DNA from: Megasphaera lornae
GTDB lineage: Bacteria > Bacillota > Negativicutes > Veillonellales > Megasphaeraceae
Assembly: GCF_000214495.1 (NCBI RefSeq)
Contig: NZ_AFIJ01000008.1
Location: 85,074-149,073, forward strand
Direction of reading: 5' to 3'
Length of the DNA: 64,000 nt
Both the position numbers and the translations under genes were made by a program. Below are positions 18,750-27,398 of this stretch, piece by piece; positions within the stretch are counted from its first letter, which is position 1, and each line of letters opens with the position of its first letter. The notes under the pieces were generated by a model, which had not been told where the DNA came from, made no database searches, and was given only the letters and a program-made list of their open reading frames with translations.

Positions 18750-20188
18750 ATTAAAATTCCCAGAAATAGATCAGACTTACGCCTTTTTAGACTTACAAAC
18801 TACAGATAAGGGGACGGTTAGACAAATTACTGGAAATATTGTAACTGCTATTTTAAATCCTAAATATTGTCAAAATCAAAAAAATCATTGAAGGACAAAT
18901 ATTCTTTGATAAATTTACTAATGAAATAAAATTCCAGGGGAAAATTATCGGAGAAAGAAATATAAAGGAAAATCAAATACGACTTTGGGATGATTCTTTG
19001 AACAATAGATTAGGCTTAGAGATAGAAAAACATTTTGGAATTAATTATAACTCAAACAAAATGTGGGAAGCTATTCGTTTTGTAGCTCATCAATATGAAG
19101 TGAGTCCGCCAAAGCAATATCTTCAAAATTTAAAATGGAATGGAGATAAAAATGCCATTAGAAAACTTTTACCAAAGTATTTGGGAGCAGATGATACAGA
19201 GCTTAACAATTGGATAATGGAACATATGATATTGGGCATGATAAAAAGAATTTTTAATCCAGGATCTAAGTTTGATGAAATGATTGTTTTAGTTGGTGGG
19301 CAAGGTATAGGCAAATCGACTTTTGCAAGATACCTGTCCATAACAGACGATTGGTTTTGCACAATAGAAAACATTCAAGGCAAGGATGCCGTCATGAACC
19401 TTATGGGTAAAACTGTCGTTGAAATCGAAGAATTTGTTGCTTTAAGAAATGCAAAATCGGCTAATGAAGCTAAATCTTTTTTATCAAAACTAAGCGATAG
19501 AATAAGAATACCCTACGAAAAATATGCAACAGACGTGCCAAGAACTTGCATCTTTATAGGGACATTAAACGAAAGAACTTTTCTTAATGATCATACCGGA
19601 GAAAGAAGATATTTACCTGTTGAATGTAACCCTAATCAAAGAGTAAGGACTATATTTCCAGATAAAAATAATAAAGAAAAAATTTCAGATAAAGAATATA
19701 TATATCTTATAAGAGAGGATTTTAATCAGGCTCTAGCCTTAGGATATGAAATCTTTAAAAACAAGACTCACGCATGGACTATACCAAAAAATCTCTTAAA
19801 AGACTTGTATAAGGAACAAGAAAAATTCAAATATCTAAATCCAGATGTGGAAGACATTAGGTATTTCCTAGAAGAATATAAGCCAAAAAGTGCAGATCCA
19901 AATATAACTTGTTTCAAAGAATTAACCATGCAAGGATACCAAATAAAGTCAAAATCTTTTTCAGAGATTATGGATAATTATTTCCAAGAATGGATTCCAG
20001 TTAGGTCATCAAAGACCAAGAGAATATCACCAAATGGAGTCTCAATTCCAGTAAAACTATACTATGAAAAGAAAACAGAAAACGAAACTGACTTTATAGA
20101 AGTTGATAAGAAGTTTTTGCCAGAAGAATGGCAAAAAGAAAAACAATTAGAAATAGATACAGCAAATCAAGTAAAGATACAAATGTAA
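18736..20188 (+). pseudogene. VapE-type virulence-associated / superfamily 3 helicase-like protein, frameshifted
   Basis: Starts at ATG 18736 behind AAAAGGAG. The frame shifts at seven A (18878-18884); with six A it reads NPKYCQNQKIIEGQIFFDKFTNEI and then runs through 18998-20188. The P-loop VLVGGQGIGKSTFARYL (near residue 180), Walker B-like VVEIEEF and sensor GTLNE, followed by the TGERRYLPVE motif, are those of VapE/DUF5906 proteins, which act as replication initiators or helicases of phage satellites and integrative elements. It lies where a replication gene is expected, between integrase and mobilisation genes. About 484 residues if repaired. Confidence 0.82.
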
Positions 20189-20462
20189 CTTTGTAACCTG
20201 TAACCCATCGTTATAAATCTTCTTAAATTAGGATTACATAAATTAATGGCTTGATAATAAGGGGGGGGCAACAGACTCTTAAAACAAGCTCGCCTAATTT
20301 TGGAAGTTTTTATTTTGTAAGTTACAGTTACACTTATTAATTCCTATTTGAAAAAATATTAAAAAACAGATTAAAAACTCGTTAGTAGTAGCAAGCACAG
20401 TAAGTGAGTACCCACTTACGAAAAAATCAAAAAATCAATAGCTTTTAAGGCTATCTAATTTT
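20189..20462. other. Spacer with G8 run and small hairpin before oriT
   Basis: No ORF. It holds a run of eight G near 20262-20269, unusual in such AT-rich DNA, and a hairpin GTAAGTG (20400-20406) / CACTTAC (20413-20419). The hairpin may belong to the transfer origin that follows. Confidence 0.5.
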
Positions 20463-20477
20463 ATGATTTTTACCTTG

Positions 20478-20512
20478 TTAGGGAGAACCCTAAGACCCCA
20501 AAATATAAGTGC
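20478..20512 (+). other. Probable oriT
   Basis: The inverted repeat TTAGGG-AGAA-CCCTAA (20478-20493) is followed 12 bases later by TAAGTGC (20506-20512), which resembles the nic core TAAGTGC of IncQ/pIP501-type MOB origins. It is directly upstream of a MobC-like gene and a relaxase remnant, the usual place. Nicking is not shown; the call rests on motif and position. Confidence 0.45.
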
Positions 20513-20525
20513 AAAGGAGAAAAAT

Positions 20526-20819
20526 ATGGATAATAGAACAAGAAAAAATCAACTTAAAATATATTTAACAGATGAAGAAAAAGAAATTTTTGAAAAGAAA
20601 ATGAAACTTGCTAATTGTAAAACTATGTCCCACTTTCTTAGGAAATGTGTATTAGAAAAAGAAATTTATATTGTAGACCTAGAACCATTTAGAGATCTCC
20701 AACGGTTACTTTCAAATGCAACAAATAACATAAACCAGATTGCAAAAGTTACTAATACAAGTGGTGTTATTTACAAGAAATATATTGATTATATTAGAGA
20801 AAAAATAGAAAAATTATAA
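20526..20819 (+). CDS. mobC: MobC-like relaxosome accessory protein
   Basis: 97-98 residues from ATG 20526 behind AAAGGAGAAA. The sequence NQLKIYLTDEEKEIFEKKMKLANCKTMSHFLRKCVLEKEI is the ribbon-helix-helix pattern of MobC, and LQRLLSNATNNINQIAKVTN is its conserved middle. MobC binds oriT and helps the relaxase open the strands. It precedes the relaxase start as in typical mobC-mobA operons. Confidence 0.82.
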   Translation: MDNRTRKNQLKIYLTDEEKEIFEKKMKLANCKTMSHFLRKCVLEKEIYIVDLEPFRDLQRLLSNATNNINQIAKVTNTSGVIYKKYIDYIREKIEKL

Positions 20820-20881
20820 AAAAATATGGGATATATATTCCCTGATTCTTAATAAATAAAAAGAAAGTTCTGGTGATTAGT

Positions 20882-21043
20882 ATGGCAATTACAAAAATAC
20901 ATCCTATAAAATAAGCTCTAAATTTAGAAGTAGATTATATTACTAAAAGTGAAAAAACTTATGAAAGTGCTTTTAAAAAGATATACAAACATCACACACA
21001 TAAAATTCATAAATGCAAGAAAAAAGAATACCCCTATTCTTGA
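20882..21043 (+). pseudogene. Relaxase N-terminal remnant
   Basis: MAITKIHPIK is the usual start of MOBP-type relaxases of Firmicute elements and is followed by an in-frame TAA at 20912, then ALNLEVDYITKSEKT still resembles the family. After about 50 codons the frame ends and the histidine-kinase gene of the opposite strand begins. The catalytic Tyr/His regions are gone, so the element cannot make its own relaxase. Confidence 0.65.
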
Positions 21044-22413
21044 GTATTCTTTACTGGCAATAGTATGCTGACTTTAGCACCACATTCATCAGTTCTATTT
21101 TCTAAAACAAGATTTCCTCCATGCATCTTAATAATTTGTTCGGCAACAAATAATCCTATACCGTAGTTTTCTTTTGAATGCCTACTTTTGTCTCCTTGGT
21201 AGAATTGATCTGTTGCATATAATAGGTCTTCACTTGAAAATCCGTGTCCTTGGTCTAATATTGATATTTTAAGCTCATCAGCTTTTGAACATATAAGTAA
21301 CTCAATAGTTGAGCTTTTAGGACTGTGTTCCTCAGCATTGCTAAGAATATTAAGAAAGGCTCGTTCAAAATTTTTTAAATCTACTATTAAAATACCATTC
21401 TTATAGTTAATATCTTCTAAAAGATTTAACTTATAAGTTGATGTAAATTCTTTAGCTAGTTTTTCAATGTTTTCGACAAATTTTTCTGTCTTAATTTCAA
21501 GAAAATTCAATTCATTTGCTTGATCAGATTTATTAACAAGCATTAAATTTTGGATATATTTATCAATACGGCTTGTGTTTTTTCTAATATAATTTAGATA
21601 TGTTTGCTGTTCTTCTGTTAGGTTTGTTTCTCCTAATAATTCTGAGTTTCCCTTTATAATTGAAAGAGGAGTCTTTATATCATGGCTTAATGCTGAAATC
21701 TGATTTCTTTTTTTCTCTTCCTCTCTCCAGTTTGTCCTTAAAGATTCACTTAATCCTATTTTCATTTTTTCTAAACTATCTAATATAGCATTAAATTCCT
21801 GAATATTTGACTTTTTAACTTGGAAGTCTAAGTTTTGTTTCCCAATTTCTTCCGAAGCTTCTAGCAAAGGATTTAATTCTTTTGATATTTTCTTTGCCCA
21901 AATTAATGTGATAGTAATAATACTAATAAAACAAAATATTATCAGTAAAGTTAGTAATAAAATATTTATTTGTGGTAGGTTTTTTTGCATCCAAGGGTTT
22001 CTATAATAAGGTTTTAGCTTATAAGCTACTAGTACATATCCATCTGATCTCTGTATTTCCATAAAGGATAAGTTGGCATTAGAATTACCAGAGCCCTTAT
22101 GATAGTTAAAGGCTATATCTTTGATATTCTTATTCATATTTGTTTCTATAACTTTTTCGTCTTTTGATATAAATAGATAAGATGTATTATCTGGAAGTAA
22201 TGATTTTTCGAATTTTTTTGAAGTGGCAATATCTGTCCTTTTTTCAAGAATTAAATTCTCAGTATAGTTCGCAGGAAATATCCATTTAAATTGGTAAGAA
22301 GCAGATATAAAAGCTATTATTAATCCAACTGAGATTACTAGTCCTAGTGCAATACTTAACAAATATTTAAAAAGTATATTTTTAAGAGATTGACCTTTTG
22401 ATATTAATTCCAT
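21034..22413 (-). CDS. Sensor histidine kinase of the immunity transporter operon
   Basis: 459 residues. Two membrane helices (about residues 15-37 and 150-172) enclose an extracytoplasmic region of about 110 residues; a HAMP-like segment follows, then the H-box SALSHDIKTPLS near residue 243, N-box FLNILSNAEEHSP and G-boxes DQGHGF and YGIGLFVAEQI. It overlaps the response regulator gene by 10 bases. It probably senses a lantibiotic or similar peptide and controls the ABC transporter upstream in the same operon. Confidence 0.9.
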   Translation of the reverse strand: MELISKGQSLKNILFKYLLSIALGLVISVGLIIAFISASYQFKWIFPANYTENLILEKRTDIATSKKFEKSLLPDNTSYLFISKDEKVIETNMNKNIKDIAFNYHKGSGNSNANLSFMEIQRSDGYVLVAYKLKPYYRNPWMQKNLPQINILLLTLLIIFCFISIITITLIWAKKISKELNPLLEASEEIGKQNLDFQVKKSNIQEFNAILDSLEKMKIGLSESLRTNWREEEKKRNQISALSHDIKTPLSIIKGNSELLGETNLTEEQQTYLNYIRKNTSRIDKYIQNLMLVNKSDQANELNFLEIKTEKFVENIEKLAKEFTSTYKLNLLEDINYKNGILIVDLKNFERAFLNILSNAEEHSPKSSTIELLICSKADELKISILDQGHGFSSEDLLYATDQFYQGDKSRHSKENYGIGLFVAEQIIKMHGGNLVLENRTDECGAKVSILLPVKNTQE

Positions 22414-23063
22414 TTATATCCGATCCCCCATACTGTTTCAATTGGATTTTTCTCATGTTTTTGAAACTTTGACCTAATATTTTTTATATGTTCTGATATT
22501 GCAGATGCATCTCCTATACCATCAAATCCAAAGACAAGTTCGTATATTTGGTCTCTTGAAAATACTTGCCCTTTTCTTTTTGCTAGTAATTCTGAAATCT
22601 GATACTCAGATTTTGTTAAATGAACTTTCTCATCTCCTACAAAAACTTCATTTGAAGATAAATCAAATCGAATTTCACCAAGATTTAAACTAGTGTGTCG
22701 TTCTCTTTTTTCTCGTCTTAAATGTGCCTCTATACGAGCTAGGAGTTCTGCTGCACCGAATGGTTTTGTGATGTAATCATCTCCTCCAATTAATAAGCCT
22801 TCAACTATATATTCTTCCATAGTTTTTGCCGTTAAAAAAAGAATAGGGCAGTCTACTTTAGCTCGAATATCCTTACAGAAACTAATTCCGTCAATACCTG
22901 GCATCATAACATCAAGTAGAATCAAATCATATTTACTAAGCTTACTATTATCAATATCTAAAGAATTTTGATATACATCGACCTCATGATTGTTCTTTTT
23001 CAAAATGTTTTTTATTAGATCAAGCATATCTAGCTCGTCATCAACTGCAAGAATTAAAGACAT
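22404..23063 (-). CDS. OmpR-family response regulator
   Basis: 219 residues. Receiver domain with the acidic pair DDE at 8-10, phosphoacceptor Asp in LILLDVMMPGIDG near residue 50, Thr in LFLTAK and Lys in ITKPF; C-terminal winged helix with VHLTKSEYQISELL and GIGYKW. It is the partner of the overlapping kinase and lies 30 bases after the second permease gene, so the whole set is likely one autoregulated operon. Confidence 0.92.
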   Translation of the reverse strand: MSLILAVDDELDMLDLIKNILKKNNHEVDVYQNSLDIDNSKLSKYDLILLDVMMPGIDGISFCKDIRAKVDCPILFLTAKTMEEYIVEGLLIGGDDYITKPFGAAELLARIEAHLRREKRERHTSLNLGEIRFDLSSNEVFVGDEKVHLTKSEYQISELLAKRKGQVFSRDQIYELVFGFDGIGDASAISEHIKNIRSKFQKHEKNPIETVWGIGYKWN

Positions 23064-23095
23064 TCCCTCACCCCCTAATTTTAAATTAAAAACTT

Positions 23096-23836
23096 TTATT
23101 CACTAACAAATTTCCCATCCCACTTATTAAACCAAATAATTGAGGAAATAAATAGGATTAAGATAATAAAGGAAGCTATTAAACCCCACAGCCTTAACTC
23201 TTTATAAAAATATGAAGGATCTAAAGCTTTGCCTATAATTATATACAATGCAGGAAGCCTGGAGCCCCAAGTACAAGGTATAAAATACCAAATATTATCA
23301 CCGATTACAGTCATTGAAAGTAAAGCAATCATTGTTTCTAGAAAACCCAATCCTATAGATCCCCCACTACTTAATTCAATTGATACCCAAAGATGAATCA
23401 TGTATAGAGAAAGGCTGCTAATAAGAATTAAGAAAAATTCAATAAGCCAATCTAAGATATTTTGATATCCAGTTAGTATTGCAAAAATTATAATAGCTAA
23501 AGCAAGAGAAATAACAAATCCCAATTCTAATACAAGGAGTTTTCCTATATAGGCTTTGCTTCTAGATTTTGTAGTAGATAAAAGCACTTGAAATTTCCCA
23601 GCACTCATTTCCATATCAACGACTTTTGAACTTATAAAACTTAATATTATTGGCATTACCGCTCCTAAAAGTACGAAATAAGTTTGTATTATATCATTTT
23701 TTTCAAAATTTTTTAATCCAGTAGTTTTTGATGCCACATAAAATAATAAAGAATAGGCTATCGGTAAGACTATGTGAATCCAAGGAAGCCAGGTGCCTTT
23801 AATTTTGTATATTTCTGATTTTATTATATTTATCAT
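23096..23836 (-). CDS. Lantibiotic-immunity-type ABC permease, second subunit (MutG/EpiG-like)
   Basis: 246 residues from ATG 23836; the frame is open further upstream but that part lies inside the previous gene. Six hydrophobic segments, N-terminal MINIIKSEIYKIKGTWLPW as in EpiG/MutG permeases, and SSKVVDMEMSAGKFQVLLSTTKSR in the first loop. Its start overlaps the stop of the first permease by one base, so the two are coupled and should form the heteromeric channel of an LanFEG-type exporter that expels lantibiotics from the membrane. Confidence 0.82.
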   Translation of the reverse strand: MINIIKSEIYKIKGTWLPWIHIVLPIAYSLLFYVASKTTGLKNFEKNDIIQTYFVLLGAVMPIILSFISSKVVDMEMSAGKFQVLLSTTKSRSKAYIGKLLVLELGFVISLALAIIIFAILTGYQNILDWLIEFFLILISSLSLYMIHLWVSIELSSGGSIGLGFLETMIALLSMTVIGDNIWYFIPCTWGSRLPALYIIIGKALDPSYFYKELRLWGLIASFIILILFISSIIWFNKWDGKFVSE

Positions 23837-24576
23837 TATTTTACCTCTTGTTTTGAAAACCAATTTGCACTTATTACTACAAGTAATGTAAATAGACATA
23901 CAGATAATATGCAAGGAATATATAATGATGTGCTTGATATTATTGGATTTGATGCTTCTGTCAAAACACCACTTGGTAAAATATGCATAACAGGAATCAT
24001 TGACCTAATTCCCCAAGAATATGGGCAATAAATCCAAAAAGCACCGTCAGACAACAATATTCCTGATCCTAAACCTAATACTGCATTCATTATAATACTT
24101 GCTATAAAGCCAAATTTTTTTGCCAAGAAAAAGCATAGAGGGACTTGCCAAATATTGGTTATTATTAGCAAGGCACTAGCAAATAGCAAGGTTGTAAATG
24201 TATAGTTTGGACTTAATTGCCCACCGATTAAAAATTGAAAAATATATACACCTAGCATGTGAACAATAGTGGTAATACTCATATAAATTAATGCTGTGAT
24301 TATTTTTGAAACCCATAACTTTTCAAGCTTAATATTTAGAGGGGAAACTGCTCTGTAGTTTAATTTTCTACTTTCTTTTCTATCCATCATTGCTGGGATT
24401 AAGGCAAAAGTTGCTGGCATTATTATGACGTACCACCAGTTATAGGAATTAGCAGTGAAATAGCTTGGCATAAGAAAGAGTGACAATAAGATTAAAGTTA
24501 TTGGCATAATAACTAATAACTTCTTCAAGAAAGTGCCCTTATGTTTTAAATTTTCTGCAAGAATATAATTTATCAT
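23836..24576 (-). CDS. Lantibiotic-immunity-type ABC permease, first subunit (MutE/EpiE-like)
   Basis: 246 residues with six membrane segments. MINYILAENLKHKGTFLKKLLVIMP and the MMDRKESRKLNYRAVSPLNIKLEKLW loop are characteristic of MutE/EpiE-type permeases. It starts 3 bases after the ATPase stop. Together with its neighbours it forms a two-permease, one-ATPase immunity exporter. Confidence 0.85.
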   Translation of the reverse strand: MINYILAENLKHKGTFLKKLLVIMPITLILLSLFLMPSYFTANSYNWWYVIIMPATFALIPAMMDRKESRKLNYRAVSPLNIKLEKLWVSKIITALIYMSITTIVHMLGVYIFQFLIGGQLSPNYTFTTLLFASALLIITNIWQVPLCFFLAKKFGFIASIIMNAVLGLGSGILLSDGAFWIYCPYSWGIRSMIPVMHILPSGVLTEASNPIISSTSLYIPCILSVCLFTLLVVISANWFSKQEVK

Positions 24577-24579
24577 TTT

Positions 24580-25281
24580 TTACATCCCTATTCCATTTTT
24601 TATAACATTCGTAAAAAGTTCTTCTAAGTTGTCATCATGATTAATAATGTTTTGATATTGCAATTTTCCATTATTAATAATCCCAATATGATCAGCAGTT
24701 TGTTCAACTTCTGCTAAAATATGGCTAGACAAAATAACGGTTATTCCTTTTTCTGGGAAAGATCTTATTAAATCACGCAATTCCTGAATTCCAAGTGGAT
24801 CAAGTCCGTTTGGTGGTTCATCTAAAATCAAAAGCTTAGGATTGTTTAATAAGGCAATGGCGATACCTAGCCTTTGTTTCATCCCTACAGAAAATTGACC
24901 ACTTTTCTTTTTGCCAGTATCTTTTAAACTTACTATTTCCAAAACTTCATCAATCCTAGAATCTGGTAATCCTAATAGAAGTGTCCTTACTTTTAAATTT
25001 TCCCTTGCCGATAAGTTCTCATACAGGGCAGGCATTTCTATTAAGGCACCAATATCTGATAAATCGTCACGACTCCACTCATGACCTTCAAAAAAGATTT
25101 GACCAGATGTTTTATGAATCATTCCAGTAATCATCTTCAATGTAGTCGATTTACCTGCTCCGTTAGGTCCTAGCAATCCATATATAGAATTTTCTTTTAT
25201 TTTTAAAGAAATACTATCTACTGCTTTTTGTTTACCAAAAGTTTTAGTAAGATTTTTTGTTTCTAATATCAATTTGTTCAT
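24580..25281 (-). CDS. ABC transporter ATPase, lantibiotic protection type (LanF/BcrA-like)
   Basis: 233 residues from ATG 25281, preceded by GAGGAGGT; an upstream in-frame ATG at 25302 lacks this site. Walker A GPNGAGKST near residue 40, signature QFSVGMKQRLGIAIALL (an SVGMK variant of LSGGQ, usual in this subfamily), Walker B LLILDEPPNGLDPLG (E-P-P-N rather than EPTN), and H-loop SSHIL. First gene of the operon ATPase-permease-permease-regulator-kinase. The operon resembles CprABC-type immunity of clostridia. No lantibiotic structural gene is nearby, so it is a resistance cargo. Confidence 0.88.
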   Translation of the reverse strand: MNKLILETKNLTKTFGKQKAVDSISLKIKENSIYGLLGPNGAGKSTTLKMITGMIHKTSGQIFFEGHEWSRDDLSDIGALIEMPALYENLSARENLKVRTLLLGLPDSRIDEVLEIVSLKDTGKKKSGQFSVGMKQRLGIAIALLNNPKLLILDEPPNGLDPLGIQELRDLIRSFPEKGITVILSSHILAEVEQTADHIGIINNGKLQYQNIINHDDNLEELFTNVIKNGIGM

Positions 25282-25535
25282 ATAAATGAACCTCCTCTTC
25301 ATTTTATAAACTTAGTATAAAATACAAATTTAAGGATTCCATAAGGAAGATAAGCTTCTTTAAAAATTTAATAGCTTATTTTTATCCTAAAAGTAGACAT
25401 ATTATCCGGTACTGGGACTGGGACGGGACTAAAAAATTTGAAAATGTCCTATAATTAGACAGATTTAGTGATATTATAAAAAATAGAACCTAGTATTTTG
25501 AATGATTTGGGATATATCGGACGTTTGGAAAAGAA
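25282..25535. other. Right end of the element, promoter region of the immunity operon
   Basis: No gene. On the minus strand TATACT (about 25313-25318) lies upstream of the ATPase gene without a good -35, as expected for a promoter that needs its response regulator. Near 25411-25434 the short repeat GGGACTGGGACGGGACT stands out in AT-rich DNA. Confidence 0.45.
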
Positions 25536-25555
25536 GAATGGGAATAATCGCAAAA
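25536..25555. repeat. attR core
   Basis: Shares 18 of 20 bases with the guaA end at 8112-8131, including GAATGGGAATA. It marks the likely right boundary of the mobile element. Confidence 0.7.
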
Positions 25556-25629
25556 AAATAAAAAGTCTTGTAAACGCAACGGGTATAGAAGATTCTAAGC
25601 AGAATATGGGCGGTTAAAAGAGTATAGGA

Positions 25630-25673
25630 AATAAGGTAAGAGGGAGTGAGAAACCACTCCCTCTTACCTTATT
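25630..25673. terminator. Strong hairpin, possibly the former guaA terminator
   Basis: A perfect 19-bp inverted repeat (AATAAGGTAAGAGGGAGTG and complement) with a 6-base loop. No long T run follows. Because it lies just outside attR it may be the guaA terminator that the element displaced by 17 kb. Confidence 0.6.
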
Positions 25674-25687
25674 CCAAAGCTTTATTT

Positions 25688-25736
25688 TAAAAATCCCGAC
25701 AACGTTGTGTCGGAATACTTCGCAATGTGTAACATA
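25688..25736. repeat. Short repeat left of the methyltransferase region
   Basis: AAAAATCC...TTGTGTCGG...ACTTC.CAA.GTGTAAC is related (about 70% by eye) to 27399-27450. The two copies bracket the IS remnant and the methyltransferase gene in direct orientation. Confidence 0.5.
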
Positions 25737-25834
25737 TGCAATGTGATAAGACATATGTTACAGAAATAAAAAAAGAGAGGAGTTTGATACAATAGGTTGT
25801 ACCACAAACATAAAAGTATCAAAGGAGCCCTCTC

Positions 25835-25990
25835 ATGAAAAGTATAACCGAAGAAATGCATTTTCGTCAACGTTTATGAGAATAGGCAATAAAACAGGGG
25901 ATAACACGTGCGGCAAGAAGATATCATACAAATAGAGAAGTGGAAAAAATTTTTTATAGAAGGAATGTTTTTACCGGTGAAAAAGATTAA
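25835..25990 (+). pseudogene. Transposase/integrase N-terminal remnant (IS481- or IS3-like)
   Basis: MKSITEEMHFRQRL, then two in-frame stops, then AIKQGITRAARRYHTNREV, the HTH start of an integrase-core transposase. It breaks off after about 40 codons. The upstream inverted repeat TTTGATAC (25783-25790) / GTATCAAA (25816-25823) and AAAGGAGCC ribosome site are still there, so this is the left end of a decayed IS. Confidence 0.65.
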
Positions 25991-26096
25991 AAAAACAAGT
26001 TGTTTTACAATAAATCTCAGACCTGTAAGAAGTTTTAAAAATATGATAGTATATATAAATGAAATGCCGATTTTTTCAGTATAATGAGAGAAATTT

Positions 26097-26312
26097 ATGC
26101 AAAATTTCGATAAGAGCCTTTTGGAAATAGATCAAGTTTTAGAAGTAAAAAAGATTCGTAAAAACAAATGGGAAAAAGAAGTGCCTCTTCAAAGGACGCA
26201 ACATAATTTTTATTGCCATAACAACGTTAACAGAATGGACTTAGCAACGATGGCGAAGATAGGTTGTGTTCCGGCGTGTGACATTGCGGATAGCAGGGAG
26301 TATGGCAGGTGA
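26097..26312 (+). CDS. Hypothetical small protein before the methyltransferase
   Basis: 71 residues (MQNFDKSLLEIDQVLEVKK...). No family recognised and only a weak GAGA ribosome site; a TATAAT at 26080-26085 is too near for a normal leader. Its stop lies 6 bases before the methyltransferase ATG. It might be an uncharacterised partner of the methyltransferase or chance. Confidence 0.3.
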   Translation: MQNFDKSLLEIDQVLEVKKIRKNKWEKEVPLQRTQHNFYCHNNVNRMDLATMAKIGCVPACDIADSREYGR

Positions 26313-26318
26313 TTACTA

Positions 26319-27320
26319 ATGTATAGAGCGATAGACCTGTTTGCCGGCATAGGCGGGATCCGGCTGGGATTTGAACAAGCGTTTGGGGCGGAGATGACTA
26401 CCGTATTTACATCGGAGTGGAATAAAAAATCACAGGAAACGTATCTTGCAAATTTTGGAGAAGAAATACATATTTTTGGTGATATTACCGCGATTGACGA
26501 AAAAAATATCCCTCCTCATGATATTCTGTTGGCAGGATTTCCGTGTCAGGCATTTTCGTTAGCAGGAAAAAAAAGGGGATTTGAAGATACCAGAGGTACT
26601 TTATTTTTCGATGTGGCGAGAATTGTGAACTATCATAAACCGAAAGTTGTTTTTTGTGAAAATGTTAAAAACTTGGTTAATCATGACCGAGGAAAAACCT
26701 TTAAAATTATTAATCAAACGTTGCAGGATTTGGGGTATAAGGTTTTTCATAAAGTGCTGAACAGTAAAGATTTCGGAGTGCCGCAAAATAGAGAAAGAAT
26801 ATATATCGTCGCATTTCGAGAAGATATAGCCCCTAATACGTTTAGATTCCCGGAAAAAACGGACGATACTAAGGTCATTGCCGATATTATGGAAGAAAAA
26901 GAGCCGTCTTCTAAATATTATTTATCGGATGTATATCTTGCGTCTTTAAGAAAACATAAGCAAAGACACCAAGCGAAGGGAAACGGTTTCGGTTATGAAA
27001 TCAGAGGGGTACACTCTGTTGCCGGCGCTATTGTATGTGGCGGCATGGGCAGAGAAAGAAATTTAATAATAGATAAAAGATTAACCGATTTTACTCCTGT
27101 AACGAATATAAAGGGGAAAATAAATCGCGAATATATACGAAAAATGACCCCTCGAGAGTGGGCAAGATTACAAGGATTTCCGGATGAATTTAAGTTGGTT
27201 GTGGCGGATACGCATCTTTATAAACAATTCGGAAATTCGGTAACAGTGCCGGTTATTAAGGCTATTGCGCAAAAGATTAAACAGCAATTAGAGGGCGTAA
27301 GAAGGAAAGACTGCGTTTAA
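26319..27320 (+). CDS. DNA (cytosine-5-)-methyltransferase
   Basis: 333 residues, the usual size of a compact Dcm-type enzyme. Motif I DLFAGIGGIRLGFEQAF (residues 5-21), motif IV GFPCQAFSLAG with the catalytic Cys near residue 74, motif VI ENVKNL, motif VIII QNRERIYIVAF, a short target-recognition region (about 200-270) and motif X FGNSVTVPVI. No restriction endonuclease gene is adjacent, so it looks like an orphan or the survivor of a type II system. It sits between an IS remnant and tRNA-Arg and is flanked by two related short repeats; lower GC than the neighbouring chromosome suggests transfer. The start ATG 26319 has only a modest GGCAGGTG site. Confidence 0.93.
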   Translation: MYRAIDLFAGIGGIRLGFEQAFGAEMTTVFTSEWNKKSQETYLANFGEEIHIFGDITAIDEKNIPPHDILLAGFPCQAFSLAGKKRGFEDTRGTLFFDVARIVNYHKPKVVFCENVKNLVNHDRGKTFKIINQTLQDLGYKVFHKVLNSKDFGVPQNRERIYIVAFREDIAPNTFRFPEKTDDTKVIADIMEEKEPSSKYYLSDVYLASLRKHKQRHQAKGNGFGYEIRGVHSVAGAIVCGGMGRERNLIIDKRLTDFTPVTNIKGKINREYIRKMTPREWARLQGFPDEFKLVVADTHLYKQFGNSVTVPVIKAIAQKIKQQLEGVRRKDCV

Positions 27321-27398
27321 GAAAAACCATAGTATGAACAAGTATGGCGTCATACAAAACAAAACTTTTCGACTCCTTTAGCGGGCACGGATACGTTC

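Larger units (their letters stand above)
8112..25555. mobile_element. Integrative mobilisable element in the guaA 3' end
   Basis: The 3' end of guaA (8112-8131) and a site at 25536-25555 share GAATGGGAATA followed by T and GCAAAA, 18 of 20 bases. Between them lies AT-rich DNA with the set expected for an integrative mobilisable element: repressor, excisionase-like gene, tyrosine integrase, MobC-like genes, VapE-type helicase, probable oriT and relaxase remnant, with cargo at both ends (Schlafen-like plus Avs-like genes left, lantibiotic-immunity operon right). Integrase, helicase and relaxase genes are each disrupted, so the element appears immobile unless the indels are sequencing errors. 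Boundary call rests on the repeat; the composition change agrees. Confidence 0.8.
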
